Source: Phycisphaeraceae bacterium (GTDB taxonomy: Bacteria; Planctomycetota; Phycisphaerae; Phycisphaerales; UBA1924). Taken from it: 64,000 nt of DNA. Below the pieces are notes generated by a model. The model made no database searches and was not told the DNA's origin. It saw nothing but the letters and a program-made list of their open reading frames with translations. The DNA is taken from the NCBI GenBank assembly GCA_019636675.1, contig JAHBXC010000001.1, positions 682,001 through 746,000 on the forward strand, read 5' to 3'. Numbering within the stretch: position 1 is the first letter of the stretch; each line of letters opens with the position of its first letter. This document shows positions 53,420-63,985 of this stretch, piece by piece. The position numbers and the translations under genes are program-made.

Positions 53420-54112
53420 ATGATCCCCACCGGCACCATCAACGGCTTCCCCACCACCGGCTTCCCCGGCTTCTTCACCAACCCGTTCAACGGCGTGAAC
53501 CCCGGCTTCACCCCCGGGTTCAACCCCGGCGGCTGGAACTCCAACCCCTTCGGCTTCAACGCCAGCCCCATCTCCGGCTTCAACGGCTTCGGCGGCTTCA
53601 CCCCCGGCTTCACCCCCGGCTTTGTCGGCGGCGCCATCGGCAACTCCCCCTGGAACTCCATCCCCGGCGCCTACCTCGGCAACTCCTTCCCCGGCTACAG
53701 CCCCATCAACTCCTTCCCCGGCTTCAACGGCTTCAACGGCTTCAACCCCGGCTGGAACACCACCCCCTTCGGCATCAACGGCAACGGCTTCACCGGGGGC
53801 TTCACCGGGGGCTTCACGGGCGGCTCGCCCCTGAACTGGACCTCCATCGCCGGCTGGAACGGCGGGCCCATCAACACCAACCCCTTCAACGGCTTCAACC
53901 CCGGCTTTCAGGGCTTCCCCTTCGGCGCCTTCCCCACGCCCTTCGGCGCCTACCCCGGCTTCAACCCCGGCGTCTGCCCGACCGGCTACCCCTCCAACGG
54001 CTACACCAACACCACCGGCGTGAACACCAACACCGGCTTCACCAACGCCAACCCCTACTCGCCCTTCACCGGCAACACCGGCATCGGCGCGACCTGCTCG
54101 CACGCCGCCTGA
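53420..54112 (+). CDS. Low-complexity FG/NPF-rich protein without charged residues, unknown
   Basis: 230 residues made almost only of Gly, Asn, Phe, Pro, Thr, Ser and Ala. There is no Asp, Glu, Lys or Arg anywhere, one His and one Gln. Short motifs recur without strict period: NGF, PGF, NPF, FGGF, TPGF, FTGGFTGGFTGG, FNPG. No signal peptide or membrane helix. A real gene is supported by its frame-specific composition (wobble C/G with AAC, TTC, GGC codons), RBS GGAG and a terminator after the stop. It looks intrinsically disordered with regularly placed Phe, as in FG-nucleoporins and phase-separating proteins. Function unknown; no neighbour in the same operon. Confidence 0.75.
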   Translation: MIPTGTINGFPTTGFPGFFTNPFNGVNPGFTPGFNPGGWNSNPFGFNASPISGFNGFGGFTPGFTPGFVGGAIGNSPWNSIPGAYLGNSFPGYSPINSFPGFNGFNGFNPGWNTTPFGINGNGFTGGFTGGFTGGSPLNWTSIAGWNGGPINTNPFNGFNPGFQGFPFGAFPTPFGAYPGFNPGVCPTGYPSNGYTNTTGVNTNTGFTNANPYSPFTGNTGIGATCSHAA

Positions 54113-54140
54113 GCGACACCACACCGCACGACTGAACACA

Positions 54141-54176
54141 CGCGGCGCCGCACGGAGGCGCCGCGTTGTTCGTTTT
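54141..54176 (+). terminator. Rho-independent terminator of the FG-rich gene
   Basis: CGCGGCGCC (54141-54149) / GGCGCCGCG (54157-54165), then TTGTTCGTTTT. Confidence 0.85.
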
Positions 54177-54217
54177 CCGGCTTCGCACGCTCCGCAACAC
54201 GAGCGCCCCGACGGGAG

Positions 54218-54223
54218 TACCGT
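54218..54223 (+). promoter_or_regulatory. -10 box predicting a leaderless mRNA
   Basis: TACCGT ends 7 nt before the ATG at 54231; the only GGAG is 12-13 nt upstream of the start and overlaps the box. Confidence 0.3.
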
Positions 54224-54230
54224 TGGTGTG

Positions 54231-55306
<1,076 letters not shown>

Positions 55307-55310
<4 letters not shown>

Positions 55311-56980
55311 AACGCCGGGCAGCCCTCACGCTCGTCTGCGCGCCGCTCGCGCTCCTCGGCGCGTGCGCCGGCACGCCCGAACGCGCCAGCGCGCAGCACA
55401 CGAGCGAGTCAACACCCGACGCGGCTGCTCCCTCGCTCGAGGTGCTGGCCTCGCTCACGCCGGCCGCCGACGCCGTCTTCGCGCTCAGCGATCCGCTCGA
55501 CATCCCCGTCGCGCTCCCCATCGAAACCCCCGACGACGACGCCCGTCTCGCGTGCGAGCGCGCAGGCATCGCCCTGGCCTGGATCGGCGCACGCACGCGC
55601 ACGCAGGGCGGGGAATGGATCCCCTCCGTCGACTGGTTCGTGCGCGCGGCCGACGACGCCGACGCCACCGCGCCGCCCGACGCGCGCGGCTCGTGGTTCG
55701 CCCTCCTCCCTCGCGCCTCGCTCGACGGCGCAGACTCGCTGCGCGTCGGCGCCGAAACCCTGCCCATCCGACGCGCTAACGCCCCCGTCGCGAACGCTCG
55801 GCGCTCCGAACCCTCGCGCAACAGCGGCCCGCTTCTCGCCGCCGCGCTCGATCCCCGCCATCGCTGGCGCGTCGCGCTCGCGCCCGACACGACGGGCCTC
55901 CCGGCGATCGACGACCCGGCCCTCGCGTCCTACGCGCGAACGATCGAGGCGCGCGTGCGCGTCGCGCTCGACCGGCTCGCCCGCCACGACGCGACCGCGG
56001 CGGACTCGCTCCGCGCCGCGCTCACGCGCACCGTCGCCTTCGACGACGACCTCCTCGTCCCGGCGTTCCCGCCCGATGACGACGCGCTGAGCGATGTCCT
56101 CGCGGTCCTCCTCGACGAGCGGGTCCCCATCGTCGCCGCGGCCGACCGCGCGGCCCAATACCTCTCCTCGCAGCCGCGCGCGATCGCCTGGGTCATCGAC
56201 GACGCCGGGGCCCCGACCGGGGCGATGATCGGCGTCGCCGAGCTCGCCGGGCAGAGCGATGTCGTCCGCGCCGGCGCGCAGCCGGTCGGATCGTGCGACC
56301 CGCCCACCCTCGACGCGCTGCTCGCCAACCGGCTCGCGCGCATCTCGCTGCGCTGCCGAGAGGCGCCCTCGCAACGCACAGTGGAAGTCGCCACCGCCGA
56401 CTGGAGCGTGCGCCTCGACGCCGCGCTCGCGCCGTCGACCGTCTCGCCGCCCGGCCTTCGCATCGGGCCGCTGCTGCCCGAGCACACGATGCGCTCGTGG
56501 CTCTCCTCGCGCACGAACCCCGTCGACGCCCGCTGGGCCACCGCCGCGCTCCTCTCCAGGCGTCCCGGCGCCGACGACTGGCAGCTCTACCTCGAGTGCG
56601 TCACCGACCCCTCCTCCCCCGCAGCGAGCGCGCCCGACGAAGTCACCTTCGTCTTCGGCCCCACCGACGCGCCACGCGCCGCGCTGCGCATCCGCGCCGA
56701 TTCCAGCGCGACCCTCACCCTCCGCTCCGCGGCGCTCGGTGAGAGCGAGTCCGCGCTGTCCCCCATCGTCCGCGTCGAGGACGACCGCTGGATCGCCTTC
56801 ATCGATCTCCCGGAGGGGCTGCTCGAGCCCGACGGCACGCTCCTCCTGGGCGTCGAACGGCGCGACCGGCGCGGAACACGCACGACATGGCCCCGCCCGG
56901 CGATGCCCTGGGACGGCGCGCCCTCGCGCCTGCGAATCGATCTGTCCTCGTGGCCGCGCACGACGCGAACCGCGCGCTGA
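55307..56980 (+). CDS. Large lipoprotein coupled to MoxR, unknown function
   Basis: 557 residues. Lipobox LLGAC at about residue 20. Ala/Asp/Arg-rich; no membrane helices after the signal. No conserved motif recognised. Start overlaps the moxR stop, so it is co-translated with it and may be its client or effector. Ends 8 bp before the convergent RNase III gene. Confidence 0.7.
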
Positions 56981-56988
56981 CGCGATCC

Positions 56989-57774
56989 TCAAGCCGGCGC
57001 GTTGTCCGATGCCTCGGCGTCCGTCGTCGCGACGATCTCCTCGGCGATCTCGAGCCCGGCGACGATCACCACCTCGCCGTCGCCGTTCTCCGCCGCCACC
57101 CCGAGCTGCCGCAGCGCCGCCAGCGCCGCCTGCTGCTCGGCCTGCTTCTTCGAGCGCCCCCAGCACGGATCGAAGGCGCGCCCCTCGATCTCGACGCCGA
57201 CGAGGAAACGCTTCGCGTGATCCGGCCCCTCCTCGGCGTGCAGCACATACACCGGGCTCGTGCCGAACACCTGCTGCGCGTGCTGCTGCAGCACCGACTT
57301 GAAGTTGTGCTGGTGCCCGCTGCTCGCGGCGCGCTGCACGAGCGCCTCGATGTGAGGCAGCAGGAACGCCTTCACCGCGTCCAGCCCCGCCTCGAGATAC
57401 ACCGCGCCGATCACCGACTCCAGCGCCGCCGCCGCCAGCGACGAGGGCAGATCCCCTCGCGTCTGCATCCCCTTCCCCAGCTTCAGCAGCTCCGGCAGCC
57501 CCATCGCGTTCGCGATCGTCGCGCAGGTCCGCCTCGACACGACTGACGACTTGATCTTCGTCATGTCGCCCTCGAGCAGGTCGGGGAACTCGTTGAAGAT
57601 GTGCTCGCACACGATCATCCCGAGCACCGCGTCGCCCAGGAACTCGAGCCGCTCGTTCGACGAAAGACGCGTCTGCGCGATCGACGCGTGCGTCAACGCT
57701 TCCTTGAGCAACTCATGATCGGTGAACCGCACCCCGAGGATGCGCTCCGCTGTCTGCAGTGTGGTCTGGTCCAT
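56989..57774 (-). CDS. rnc: Ribonuclease III
   Basis: 261 residues. Double-strand-specific endonuclease for rRNA precursors and other duplex RNA. Signature NERLEFLGDAVLG with the catalytic acidic residues, second acidic motif ALESVIGAVYLEAG, and a C-terminal dsRNA-binding domain (KSVLQQHAQQVFG ... AKRFLVGVEIEGRAF ... SKKQAEQQAALAAL). ATG at 57774 (MDQTTLQTAERI) is preferred over an in-frame upstream stretch lacking conservation. C-terminal acidic tail. Confidence 0.95.
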   Translation of the reverse strand: MDQTTLQTAERILGVRFTDHELLKEALTHASIAQTRLSSNERLEFLGDAVLGMIVCEHIFNEFPDLLEGDMTKIKSSVVSRRTCATIANAMGLPELLKLGKGMQTRGDLPSSLAAAALESVIGAVYLEAGLDAVKAFLLPHIEALVQRAASSGHQHNFKSVLQQHAQQVFGTSPVYVLHAEEGPDHAKRFLVGVEIEGRAFDPCWGRSKKQAEQQAALAALRQLGVAAENGDGEVVIVAGLEIAEEIVATTDAEASDNAPA

Positions 57775-58153
57775 CGCGTCGCGTGCCGCCGCGGGGCGAG
57801 CGCGGCATGTACGAATCCCGCCCACGAGGACCGCGTCCTCGTCGAACAAACCGGATCCCAGACGCGAGGGCTGACTGGTCGTCCGTCCCGCGTTCAGTCG
57901 CGAGGGGTCGGCCAATGAGCACGCGCGGCTCGGCAGCGACGCATACGACGCCGCTCCTCACAATCTAATCGGCAAACCCCGCCCAAGCAATCATTTCCGC
58001 AAAAGTTCGCGACCACCGGCGGTTATCGGGACACCGGAACACGCGACCCCGCCCGCTTCTCACCCAACTCGCCCCCGGATCCGGCCGATCCCACCTGAGC
58101 TGGGCGGCGTTCCACGGTTGCACGTCGGGCCAGCGACTTCCGTCCGGAGCCCC
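57775..58153. other. Divergent intergenic region, no gene seen
   Basis: 379 bp between rnc and the degenerate kinase. Contains an AT-richer stretch at 57955-58010, possibly promoter DNA. Nothing else recognised. Confidence 0.35.
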
Positions 58154-59833
58154 ATGATGCGGCCCCCCCTGCCCCCGTCCGAGCCTCAGCGCCTCGACGC
58201 CCTGATGGAGTGCGGCGTCCTGAATACGCCGCCCGAACAGGCGTTCGACGACCTGACCCGCCTCGCCGCGGCTGTCTGCCAGACCCCCATCGCGCTCATC
58301 CCGCTCGTCGCAGAGAGCCACCAGTGGTTCAAGTCGCGCGTCGGGATCGACCTCACCGAGACCTCGCGCGATGTCGCGTTCTGCGCGCACGCCATCCTCA
58401 GCGACGAGCCCCTCATCATCGAGGACGCGAGCGCCGACCCGCGCTTCAGAGACAACCCCTTCGTCATCGGCCCTCCCCACGCACGCGCCTACGCCGGCGT
58501 CCCGCTCGTCACCCGCGAGGGCCACCGGCTCGGCACGCTCTGCGTCATCGACACACGCGCCCGTCGCTTCTCGACCAGCCAGATCGACGCGCTCAAAGCA
58601 CTCGCCGCCCAGGCGTCCAGTCAGCTCGACCTCCGCCAGACGCTCCGCCGCATGGAGCGCGCCGAGCTCGGGCTCCACCGCGCGCTCCTCGACGCCAACG
58701 AGGCCAACCGCGCCAAGGCCCAGTTCCTCTCGCTCATGAGCGACGAACTGCGCACGCCCCTGAACGAGGTCATCGGCGCCGTCGAGCTCCTGCGCCGAAC
58801 CGCCGCGGACGACCGCCAGCGCCGATGCGCCGAGATCGCCTCCAACGCCGCCGAAACACTCCTCGAAATGGTCAGCGATGTCCTCGATCTCTGCCGCATC
58901 GAGGGCGACGACCTGCGCCTCCAGCGCATCCCGTTCGATCCGCGCGGCGTGCTCAACGATGTCCTCGACGCGGTCCGAAGACAACCCTCCGCCGCCTCGC
59001 TCCGGATCATCGCCAACACCGGCGACAAAGCGACCGGCACGCTCCGGGGCGATCCCGCCCGCCTGCGACAGATCCTCGCGAACCTCGCCCAGGCCGCACT
59101 CGCGATCGCGGACGCCGGCGCGCTCGAACTCCACGCCGAGGCGCTCGCCGCCGACGAGAAATCGTGCACGATCCACTTCGAGATCCGCGACCCCTCCGGC
59201 TGCATCCCCCTTGCGCGACTCGAACGCCTCGCCGACGCCTTCCGACAGATCTCCACCTCCGCTTCACGCCACTTCGCGCGCGTCGGGCTCCGTCTCGCGA
59301 TCGCGTCTCGCCTCGCCGACATGATGGGATCCCCCATCAGCGTCGACGACGGCCCGGGCGTCGTCTTCTCGCTCACGCTCCGACTCCCGGTCTACGAGTC
59401 GCACGCACGCGTCAGCCAGGCCACCGTCTCGCACCGACGCGCCCTCGTCGCCGTCGACGACCCCATCGCACGCGAGATACTCGACCAGCTCCTGCGCTCC
59501 ACCGGGGTCCAGCCACTCCACGCGGCGCCCGGCGCGGCGCTCGGCGACCTCCTCGCCCGCCACCCGGCCGACCTCGTGATCCTCCAGACCCCTTCGTCGC
59601 GCGACGACGCCCTCGCACGGGTCACCTCCCTGCGCGCCGCGACGCGCCTCCCACTGCTCCTGCTCGGGCCCAACCCCTCTCCCGAGGCCTGGCGCGCCGC
59701 CGCCGAATCCGGCCCCGCCGATCGCGCCGCCCTCCCGCTCGCCCCCGACGAGTTCCTCGAGAAGGCCCACGGGCTCCTCGGACCCGCCCTCGAGCCCACC
59801 GCGGCAGGCCCCGGCGCCCCCCGGGCGGCCTGA
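58154..59833 (+). CDS. Degenerate hybrid sensor histidine kinase (GAF, HisKA-like, HATPase-like, receiver-like)
   Basis: 559 residues. An N-terminal GAF domain (about 25-165: HQWFKSRVGIDLTETSRDVAFCA, the GAF pattern common in bacteria) is intact. The HisKA helix reads SLMSDELRTPLNEVIG, with Asp197 where the phospho-acceptor His should be. The HATPase N-box NLxxNA is NLAQAA, the G1 box DxGxGI is DPSGCI, and GLGLA is VGLRLA. The C-terminal receiver keeps VAVDD but has Gln478 (LVILQ) instead of the phospho-Asp. Folds may remain, chemistry should not. ATG 58154 or 58157; GGAG is 4-7 nt upstream. Confidence 0.83.
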   Translation: MMRPPLPPSEPQRLDALMECGVLNTPPEQAFDDLTRLAAAVCQTPIALIPLVAESHQWFKSRVGIDLTETSRDVAFCAHAILSDEPLIIEDASADPRFRDNPFVIGPPHARAYAGVPLVTREGHRLGTLCVIDTRARRFSTSQIDALKALAAQASSQLDLRQTLRRMERAELGLHRALLDANEANRAKAQFLSLMSDELRTPLNEVIGAVELLRRTAADDRQRRCAEIASNAAETLLEMVSDVLDLCRIEGDDLRLQRIPFDPRGVLNDVLDAVRRQPSAASLRIIANTGDKATGTLRGDPARLRQILANLAQAALAIADAGALELHAEALAADEKSCTIHFEIRDPSGCIPLARLERLADAFRQISTSASRHFARVGLRLAIASRLADMMGSPISVDDGPGVVFSLTLRLPVYESHARVSQATVSHRRALVAVDDPIAREILDQLLRSTGVQPLHAAPGAALGDLLARHPADLVILQTPSSRDDALARVTSLRAATRLPLLLLGPNPSPEAWRAAAESGPADRAALPLAPDEFLEKAHGLLGPALEPTAAGPGAPRAA

Positions 59834-59968
59834 CCCGACAGCGCGAAACTCGACGACCACGCGTGGCCCGACCCGAGGGCGGCGCCTATCCTCCCGGCCC
59901 TCAGGCCCGACGCCCGGGGCGTTGGCCACACTGTCCACTCGGTTCCCTTTCGCCGGAGTCCGTCCTCC

Positions 59969-60115
59969 ATGCACTACCCCAAGCGCCAGAGCAACCGCAA
60001 GCGCAAGCGCTCCATCGGCTTCCGCGCTCGCATGAAGACCAAGGGCGGCCGCGCGCTCATCAACCGCAAGCGCCGCGCCGGCCGACTCGTCAACGTCGCC
60101 GACAAGCAGTTCTGA
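59969..60115 (+). CDS. rpmH: 50S ribosomal protein L34 (bL34)
   Basis: 48 residues. Conserved core SNRKRKRSIGFRARMKTKGG is intact; N-terminus MHYPKRQ replaces the usual MKRTFQP, and a short hydrophobic/acidic tail LVNVADKQF is added. In most bacteria rpmH is followed by rnpA; here a terminator and sucC follow, so no rnpA is linked. GGAG lies about 11 nt upstream. Confidence 0.95.
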   Translation: MHYPKRQSNRKRKRSIGFRARMKTKGGRALINRKRRAGRLVNVADKQF

Positions 60116-60175
60116 GCCGATCCGCGACTCTCGCCGCTGACAACCAGGGCGAGCGCCCGCTCCATCGATTCACCC

Positions 60176-60220
60176 GCGACGCCCGCCCGGCTCACACAGC
60201 CCAGGCGGGTCGCTTTGTTT
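60176..60220 (+). terminator. Rho-independent terminator between rpmH and sucC
   Basis: GCGAC + GCCCGCC (60176-60187) with GGCGGGTCGC (60204-60213), small bulge, then TTTGTTT. Confidence 0.65.
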
Positions 60221-60275
60221 CTCAGCCGCACTCGCAACTCCCACAGCACACGCCCGCCCTGCCCAGGAGCGCCCA

Positions 60276-61466
60276 GTGAAGATCCACGAGCATCAGGCAC
60301 GCGACCTGCTCGCCTCCGCCGGTATCCCCGTCCCCCCCGGCGAGGTCATCACCTCCGCCAAGGACGCCGCCGCCGCCTACGAGCGCGCCAGCAAGCAGGC
60401 AGGCACCGACCTCGTCGTCGTCAAGGCGCAGGTCCACGCCGGAGGCCGAGGCAAGGCCGGCTTCGTCAAACTCGTGCGCTCCGCCAAGGAAGCCACCGAC
60501 GCCGCGACCTTCATGCTCTCCAACCGCATGAAGTCGCCCCAGACGCCCCCCGAGGGCCTCGAGGTCAAGCAACTGCTCGTCGCCGCTGGCGTCGACATCG
60601 CGAAGGAGTACTACCTCGCGATCACCACCGACCGCGCCACGCGCCGCAATGTCCTCATCGCCTCGTCCGAGGGCGGCGTCGAGATCGAGGAAGTCGCGCA
60701 CAAGAACCCCGACGCGATCAAGAAGGTCCTCCTCCACCCGGTCGCCGGCCTCCAGCCCCACCAGGCGCGCACCCTCGCCTTCGATCTGGGCTTCACCGGC
60801 AAGCAGGTCAACCAGGCCGCCGACATCATGCTCAAGCTCGCGGCGCTGTACACGAAGAAGGACTGCGCGCTCGCCGAGATCAACCCGCTGATCGTCACCC
60901 CGGCCGGCCAGGTCCTCGCGATCGACGCCAAGTTCAACTTCGACGACAACGCGATGTTCCGCCAGAAGGACATCACCGCCCTCGCCGACCCCGCCGAGGA
61001 AAACCCCGCGGAACTCAAGGCCCAGGAATTCGGCCTCACCTACATCGCCCTCGACGGCAACATCGGCTGCCTCGTCAACGGCGCCGGCCTCGCCATGGCC
61101 ACCATGGACACCGTCAAGCACTTCGGGGGCGAGCCCGCCAACTTCCTCGATGTCGGCGGCGGCGCCACCGAAGAAGCCGTCACCGAGGGCTTCCGGATCA
61201 TCCTGTCCGACCCCGCCGTCAAGGGCGTCCTCGTCAACATCTTCGGCGGCATCATGCGCTGCGACATCATCGCCCAGGCCATCGTCAACGCCGCCAAGCA
61301 GGTCGGCTTCCAGGTCCCCCTCGTCGTCCGCCTCGAGGGCACCAATGTCGACCAGGGACGCAAGATCCTCGACGCCGCCCGCAAGGACATCCCCACCATG
61401 CAGGCCGGCTCCGACCTCGCGGACGCCGCCCAGAAGGTCTGCGCGGCGGTCGGTGTGCTGAACTAA
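60276..61466 (+). CDS. sucC: Succinate-CoA ligase (ADP-forming) beta subunit
   Basis: 396 residues, GTG start after AGGAG at 6 nt. ATP-grasp domain with [26 protein letters not shown]-terminal CoA-ligase domain with [15 protein letters not shown] and [14 protein letters not shown]. Makes ATP and succinate from succinyl-CoA in the TCA cycle. sucD, which encodes the obligatory alpha subunit, does not follow. Confidence 0.95.
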   Translation: MKIHEHQARDLLASAGIPVPPGEVITSAKDAAAAYERASKQAGTDLVVVKAQVHAGGRGKAGFVKLVRSAKEATDAATFMLSNRMKSPQTPPEGLEVKQLLVAAGVDIAKEYYLAITTDRATRRNVLIASSEGGVEIEEVAHKNPDAIKKVLLHPVAGLQPHQARTLAFDLGFTGKQVNQAADIMLKLAALYTKKDCALAEINPLIVTPAGQVLAIDAKFNFDDNAMFRQKDITALADPAEENPAELKAQEFGLTYIALDGNIGCLVNGAGLAMATMDTVKHFGGEPANFLDVGGGATEEAVTEGFRIILSDPAVKGVLVNIFGGIMRCDIIAQAIVNAAKQVGFQVPLVVRLEGTNVDQGRKILDAARKDIPTMQAGSDLADAAQKVCAAVGVLN

Positions 61467-61572
61467 ACGCCCCGCCACGCGTCGGAACCGGCGTCCCTAC
61501 CGTTCTGCGTTCGGTACAAACGCATCCTCGTGGCGCTTCAGACCCGCCACCGCCGCGACTCTGGAGCCCCCC

Positions 61573-62505
61573 ATGCCTCGCCTCGCCGCCCGTCCCTTCG
61601 CCGCCGCCTTCGTCCTCAGCGCCGGGCTCTTCGCCCACGCCGCACCGGCCCTCGCCGCCGCGTCGCAGGACACACCCTCCGCCAACCTCGGGCCCACCTT
61701 CGTCAAGGACGCCACCGCCCGCTACGAGATCACCACCACGGCGCGCCAGGTCATCGCCGCGCAGGGCCAGCAGCTCGTCGCCGACATCTCCTCGACGCTC
61801 CAGCTCACCGTCAAGGTCGAAGAGGTCACCCCCGAGGGCGCGCGCATCCTCGCGACGATCGACACCATCGACTCCTTCATCCAGTCCCCGGCGCTCTTCA
61901 CCGAGTTCAGCAGCAACGACCCCGTCGAGAACGACGGCGCGTCCATGCTCGCGCCGCTCCTGCGACCCATCCTCGGCAAGTCCTTCACCGTCTCCCTGAC
62001 GCCCACCGGCTCCACGGCCAACGTCGACGGCATCGACCAGCTCCTCCCCGCCGATCCCAACATGCAGCAGCTCGTCGCGCAGGCCATCGGCGCGCAGGGC
62101 CTGGGCACCGCCGTCGTCGGCCTCTTCGTCCTCAAGGACGGCATGGAGCCCATCGCCAAGGGCGACAGTTGGGAAGACGTGCAGCAGGCCGCCGCCCCGC
62201 CGCTGGGCGTCATCACCATCACCACCAACGCCAAACTCACCGATGTCACCAGCGAACTCGCGAGCGTGTACATCACCGGCGTCGCGACCTTCACCGCCGA
62301 TGCCGCCGCCACGGCGCAGGGCATGACCATCGCGATCGAGGAATCGAAGATCGAGGGCGAGGTCATCTGGGATGTCAAGACCGACATGCTGCGCTCCTCC
62401 GTCAGCAAGTCCGTCATGATGCTCACCATGCGCAGCGTCATGGCCCCCGACTCCAAGCAGTCCGTCCGCGTCGAGAACGAGTCCTCCGCCAAGCGCCTCG
62501 ACTAA
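61573..62505 (+). CDS. Secreted protein of unknown function (DUF6263-like)
   Basis: 310 residues. Signal peptide with cleavage near APALAAASQ. Mature part is a single all-beta-looking domain with a repeated pattern of amphipathic strands (ARYEITTTARQVI, STLQLTVKVEEVTPEG, SVYITGVATFTAD). The pattern recalls DUF6263 proteins of planctomycetes; function unknown. The next gene starts 11 bp later and may be co-transcribed. Confidence 0.75.
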   Translation: MPRLAARPFAAAFVLSAGLFAHAAPALAAASQDTPSANLGPTFVKDATARYEITTTARQVIAAQGQQLVADISSTLQLTVKVEEVTPEGARILATIDTIDSFIQSPALFTEFSSNDPVENDGASMLAPLLRPILGKSFTVSLTPTGSTANVDGIDQLLPADPNMQQLVAQAIGAQGLGTAVVGLFVLKDGMEPIAKGDSWEDVQQAAAPPLGVITITTNAKLTDVTSELASVYITGVATFTADAAATAQGMTIAIEESKIEGEVIWDVKTDMLRSSVSKSVMMLTMRSVMAPDSKQSVRVENESSAKRLD

Positions 62506-62516
62506 ACTCCACACGC

Positions 62517-63383
62517 ATGAGCACGACCTCGCCACCCAACGCGTCGTCACCCGCTCGCCAGTCCTACATCCTGGGCGTGAACCAGGCCGAACTCGACCGG
62601 CTCGGGCTCCAGCACCAGCTCTGGGCCTCGCGCACCGGCGCGCTCTGGGAACGAGCCAGCATCCGCGTCGGAGACTCCGTCCTCGACATCGGCTGCGGCC
62701 CCGGGTTCGCCTCCTTCGACCTCGCCAGGCTCGTCGGCCCCACCGGACGCGTCGTCGCGATCGACGAAGCCGAGTTCTATGTCGAACGCCTGCGCGAGCA
62801 GTCCCGCGCCCGCGCCATCGACCACCTCGAAGCGCTCCAGGGCGATGTCCAGCGCCTCACCGAAACGCTCGGGACCGAACCGCGCTTCGACGCCGCCTAC
62901 GCGCGCTGGGTGCTCTGCTTCGTCAAGGACCCCGCCGCCGTCGTCGCGCAGGCCGCCTCGCTGCTCAAGCCGGGCGGGCGCCTGATCGTGCAGGACTATT
63001 TCAACTACCAGACGATGTCCCTCGCGCCCAAGCACGACGCGTTCGACCGCGTCATCGACGCCGTCCGGCGCTCCTGGCGCGACCGGGGCGGCGACCCCGA
63101 CATCGGAGGGCGCCTCCCCGCCATGATGCGCAGCGCCGGGCTCACGGTGCGCGAGATCACGCCCCAACTGCGCGTCGCGCGCCCGAGCGAAACCCTCTGG
63201 GCGTGGCCCGACTCCTTCTTCCGCAACTTCGTCCCCGAACTCGCCAAACTCGGCTACATCACCGACGACGACCGCGCCGCGTTCGAACACGAATGGCAGC
63301 GCGCCAGCCACGACCCCGACGCCTTCATGTACACGCCCCCGCTCGTCGAGATCGTGGCGGTGAAAGAGGTCGTGGGGCAATAG
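62517..63383 (+). CDS. Class I SAM-dependent methyltransferase
   Basis: 288 residues. SAM motif I VLDIGCGPGFASFDLA, motif II VVAIDEAEF, later VLCFVKDPAAVV and GGRLIVQDYFNY, typical of UbiE/ArsM-like small-molecule methyltransferases. Substrate unknown. TAAACT ending 8 nt before the ATG could be a -10 for a leaderless internal transcript. Confidence 0.85.
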   Translation: MSTTSPPNASSPARQSYILGVNQAELDRLGLQHQLWASRTGALWERASIRVGDSVLDIGCGPGFASFDLARLVGPTGRVVAIDEAEFYVERLREQSRARAIDHLEALQGDVQRLTETLGTEPRFDAAYARWVLCFVKDPAAVVAQAASLLKPGGRLIVQDYFNYQTMSLAPKHDAFDRVIDAVRRSWRDRGGDPDIGGRLPAMMRSAGLTVREITPQLRVARPSETLWAWPDSFFRNFVPELAKLGYITDDDRAAFEHEWQRASHDPDAFMYTPPLVEIVAVKEVVGQ

Positions 63384-63985
63384 GCAATAGGCAATGGGCG
63401 AGGAGTACTGGCGCCCCGGGGCATCTGCGTACAACAGCGACTCGCGCTCTTCCTCTCTCGCCCCCTCTCCTGTTCGGCGCAGCCGAATGGGAGAGGGCTG
63501 GGGTGAGGGCTACCTCTTCTCCGGGCTTCGCTCCCCACTCTCTGCCTCTCTCTTCTTCTTTCTTCTTCCCCTCCCGCGCCCCATGTCATTCCTGACCCGG
63601 GCTCCACCTCTCCCACGCCTCGATCGCGCACCCGTGATCGTCTCGCACAGTCAAACTTCGCTGCGAGCGCCACCCCCATCCTTCTGCCCTCCGCGCTCTC
63701 CGCGTCCTCGGCGGTGAGTCTCTTCCGCTCGGGTCTGTCGCATCCGCAGATCAACGAACCACGCGCGCCGCCGCCCCCATTGCCCATTGCCGATTCCCCA
63801 TTGCCCTCCCCCCCAAAACCACCAAAAATCCGCGGAAAACCCACGCCTCCCCCCTCGTGCCTCCTCCCGCATGCCCCGTGCCTTCCGACCCTCTTTCGCC
63901 TATCATTCTCGACTTGTCCGAGGCTCCTCTCCTCCCCTCCGGACGCCCCTTCCAGCGGCCCGCCCCGCCCCCTCCACGAGCGACC
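63384..63985. repeat. Repeat-rich intergenic region at the right edge
   Basis: About 600 bp without a gene. Holds CAATAGGCAATAGGCAATGGG (63379-63400 region) and its inverted relatives CCATTGCCCATTGCC near 63777-63810, a composite element 63461-63760 matching that at 34793-34960 block by block (CTCTCCTGT...CGCAGC, CACTCTCTGCCTCTC, CGGCGGTGAGTCTCTTC, AGATCAACGAACCAC), and CTCGTGCC repeat copy 4 (63853-63886). Such repeats often mark intergenic space; none encodes a transposase. Confidence 0.7.
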
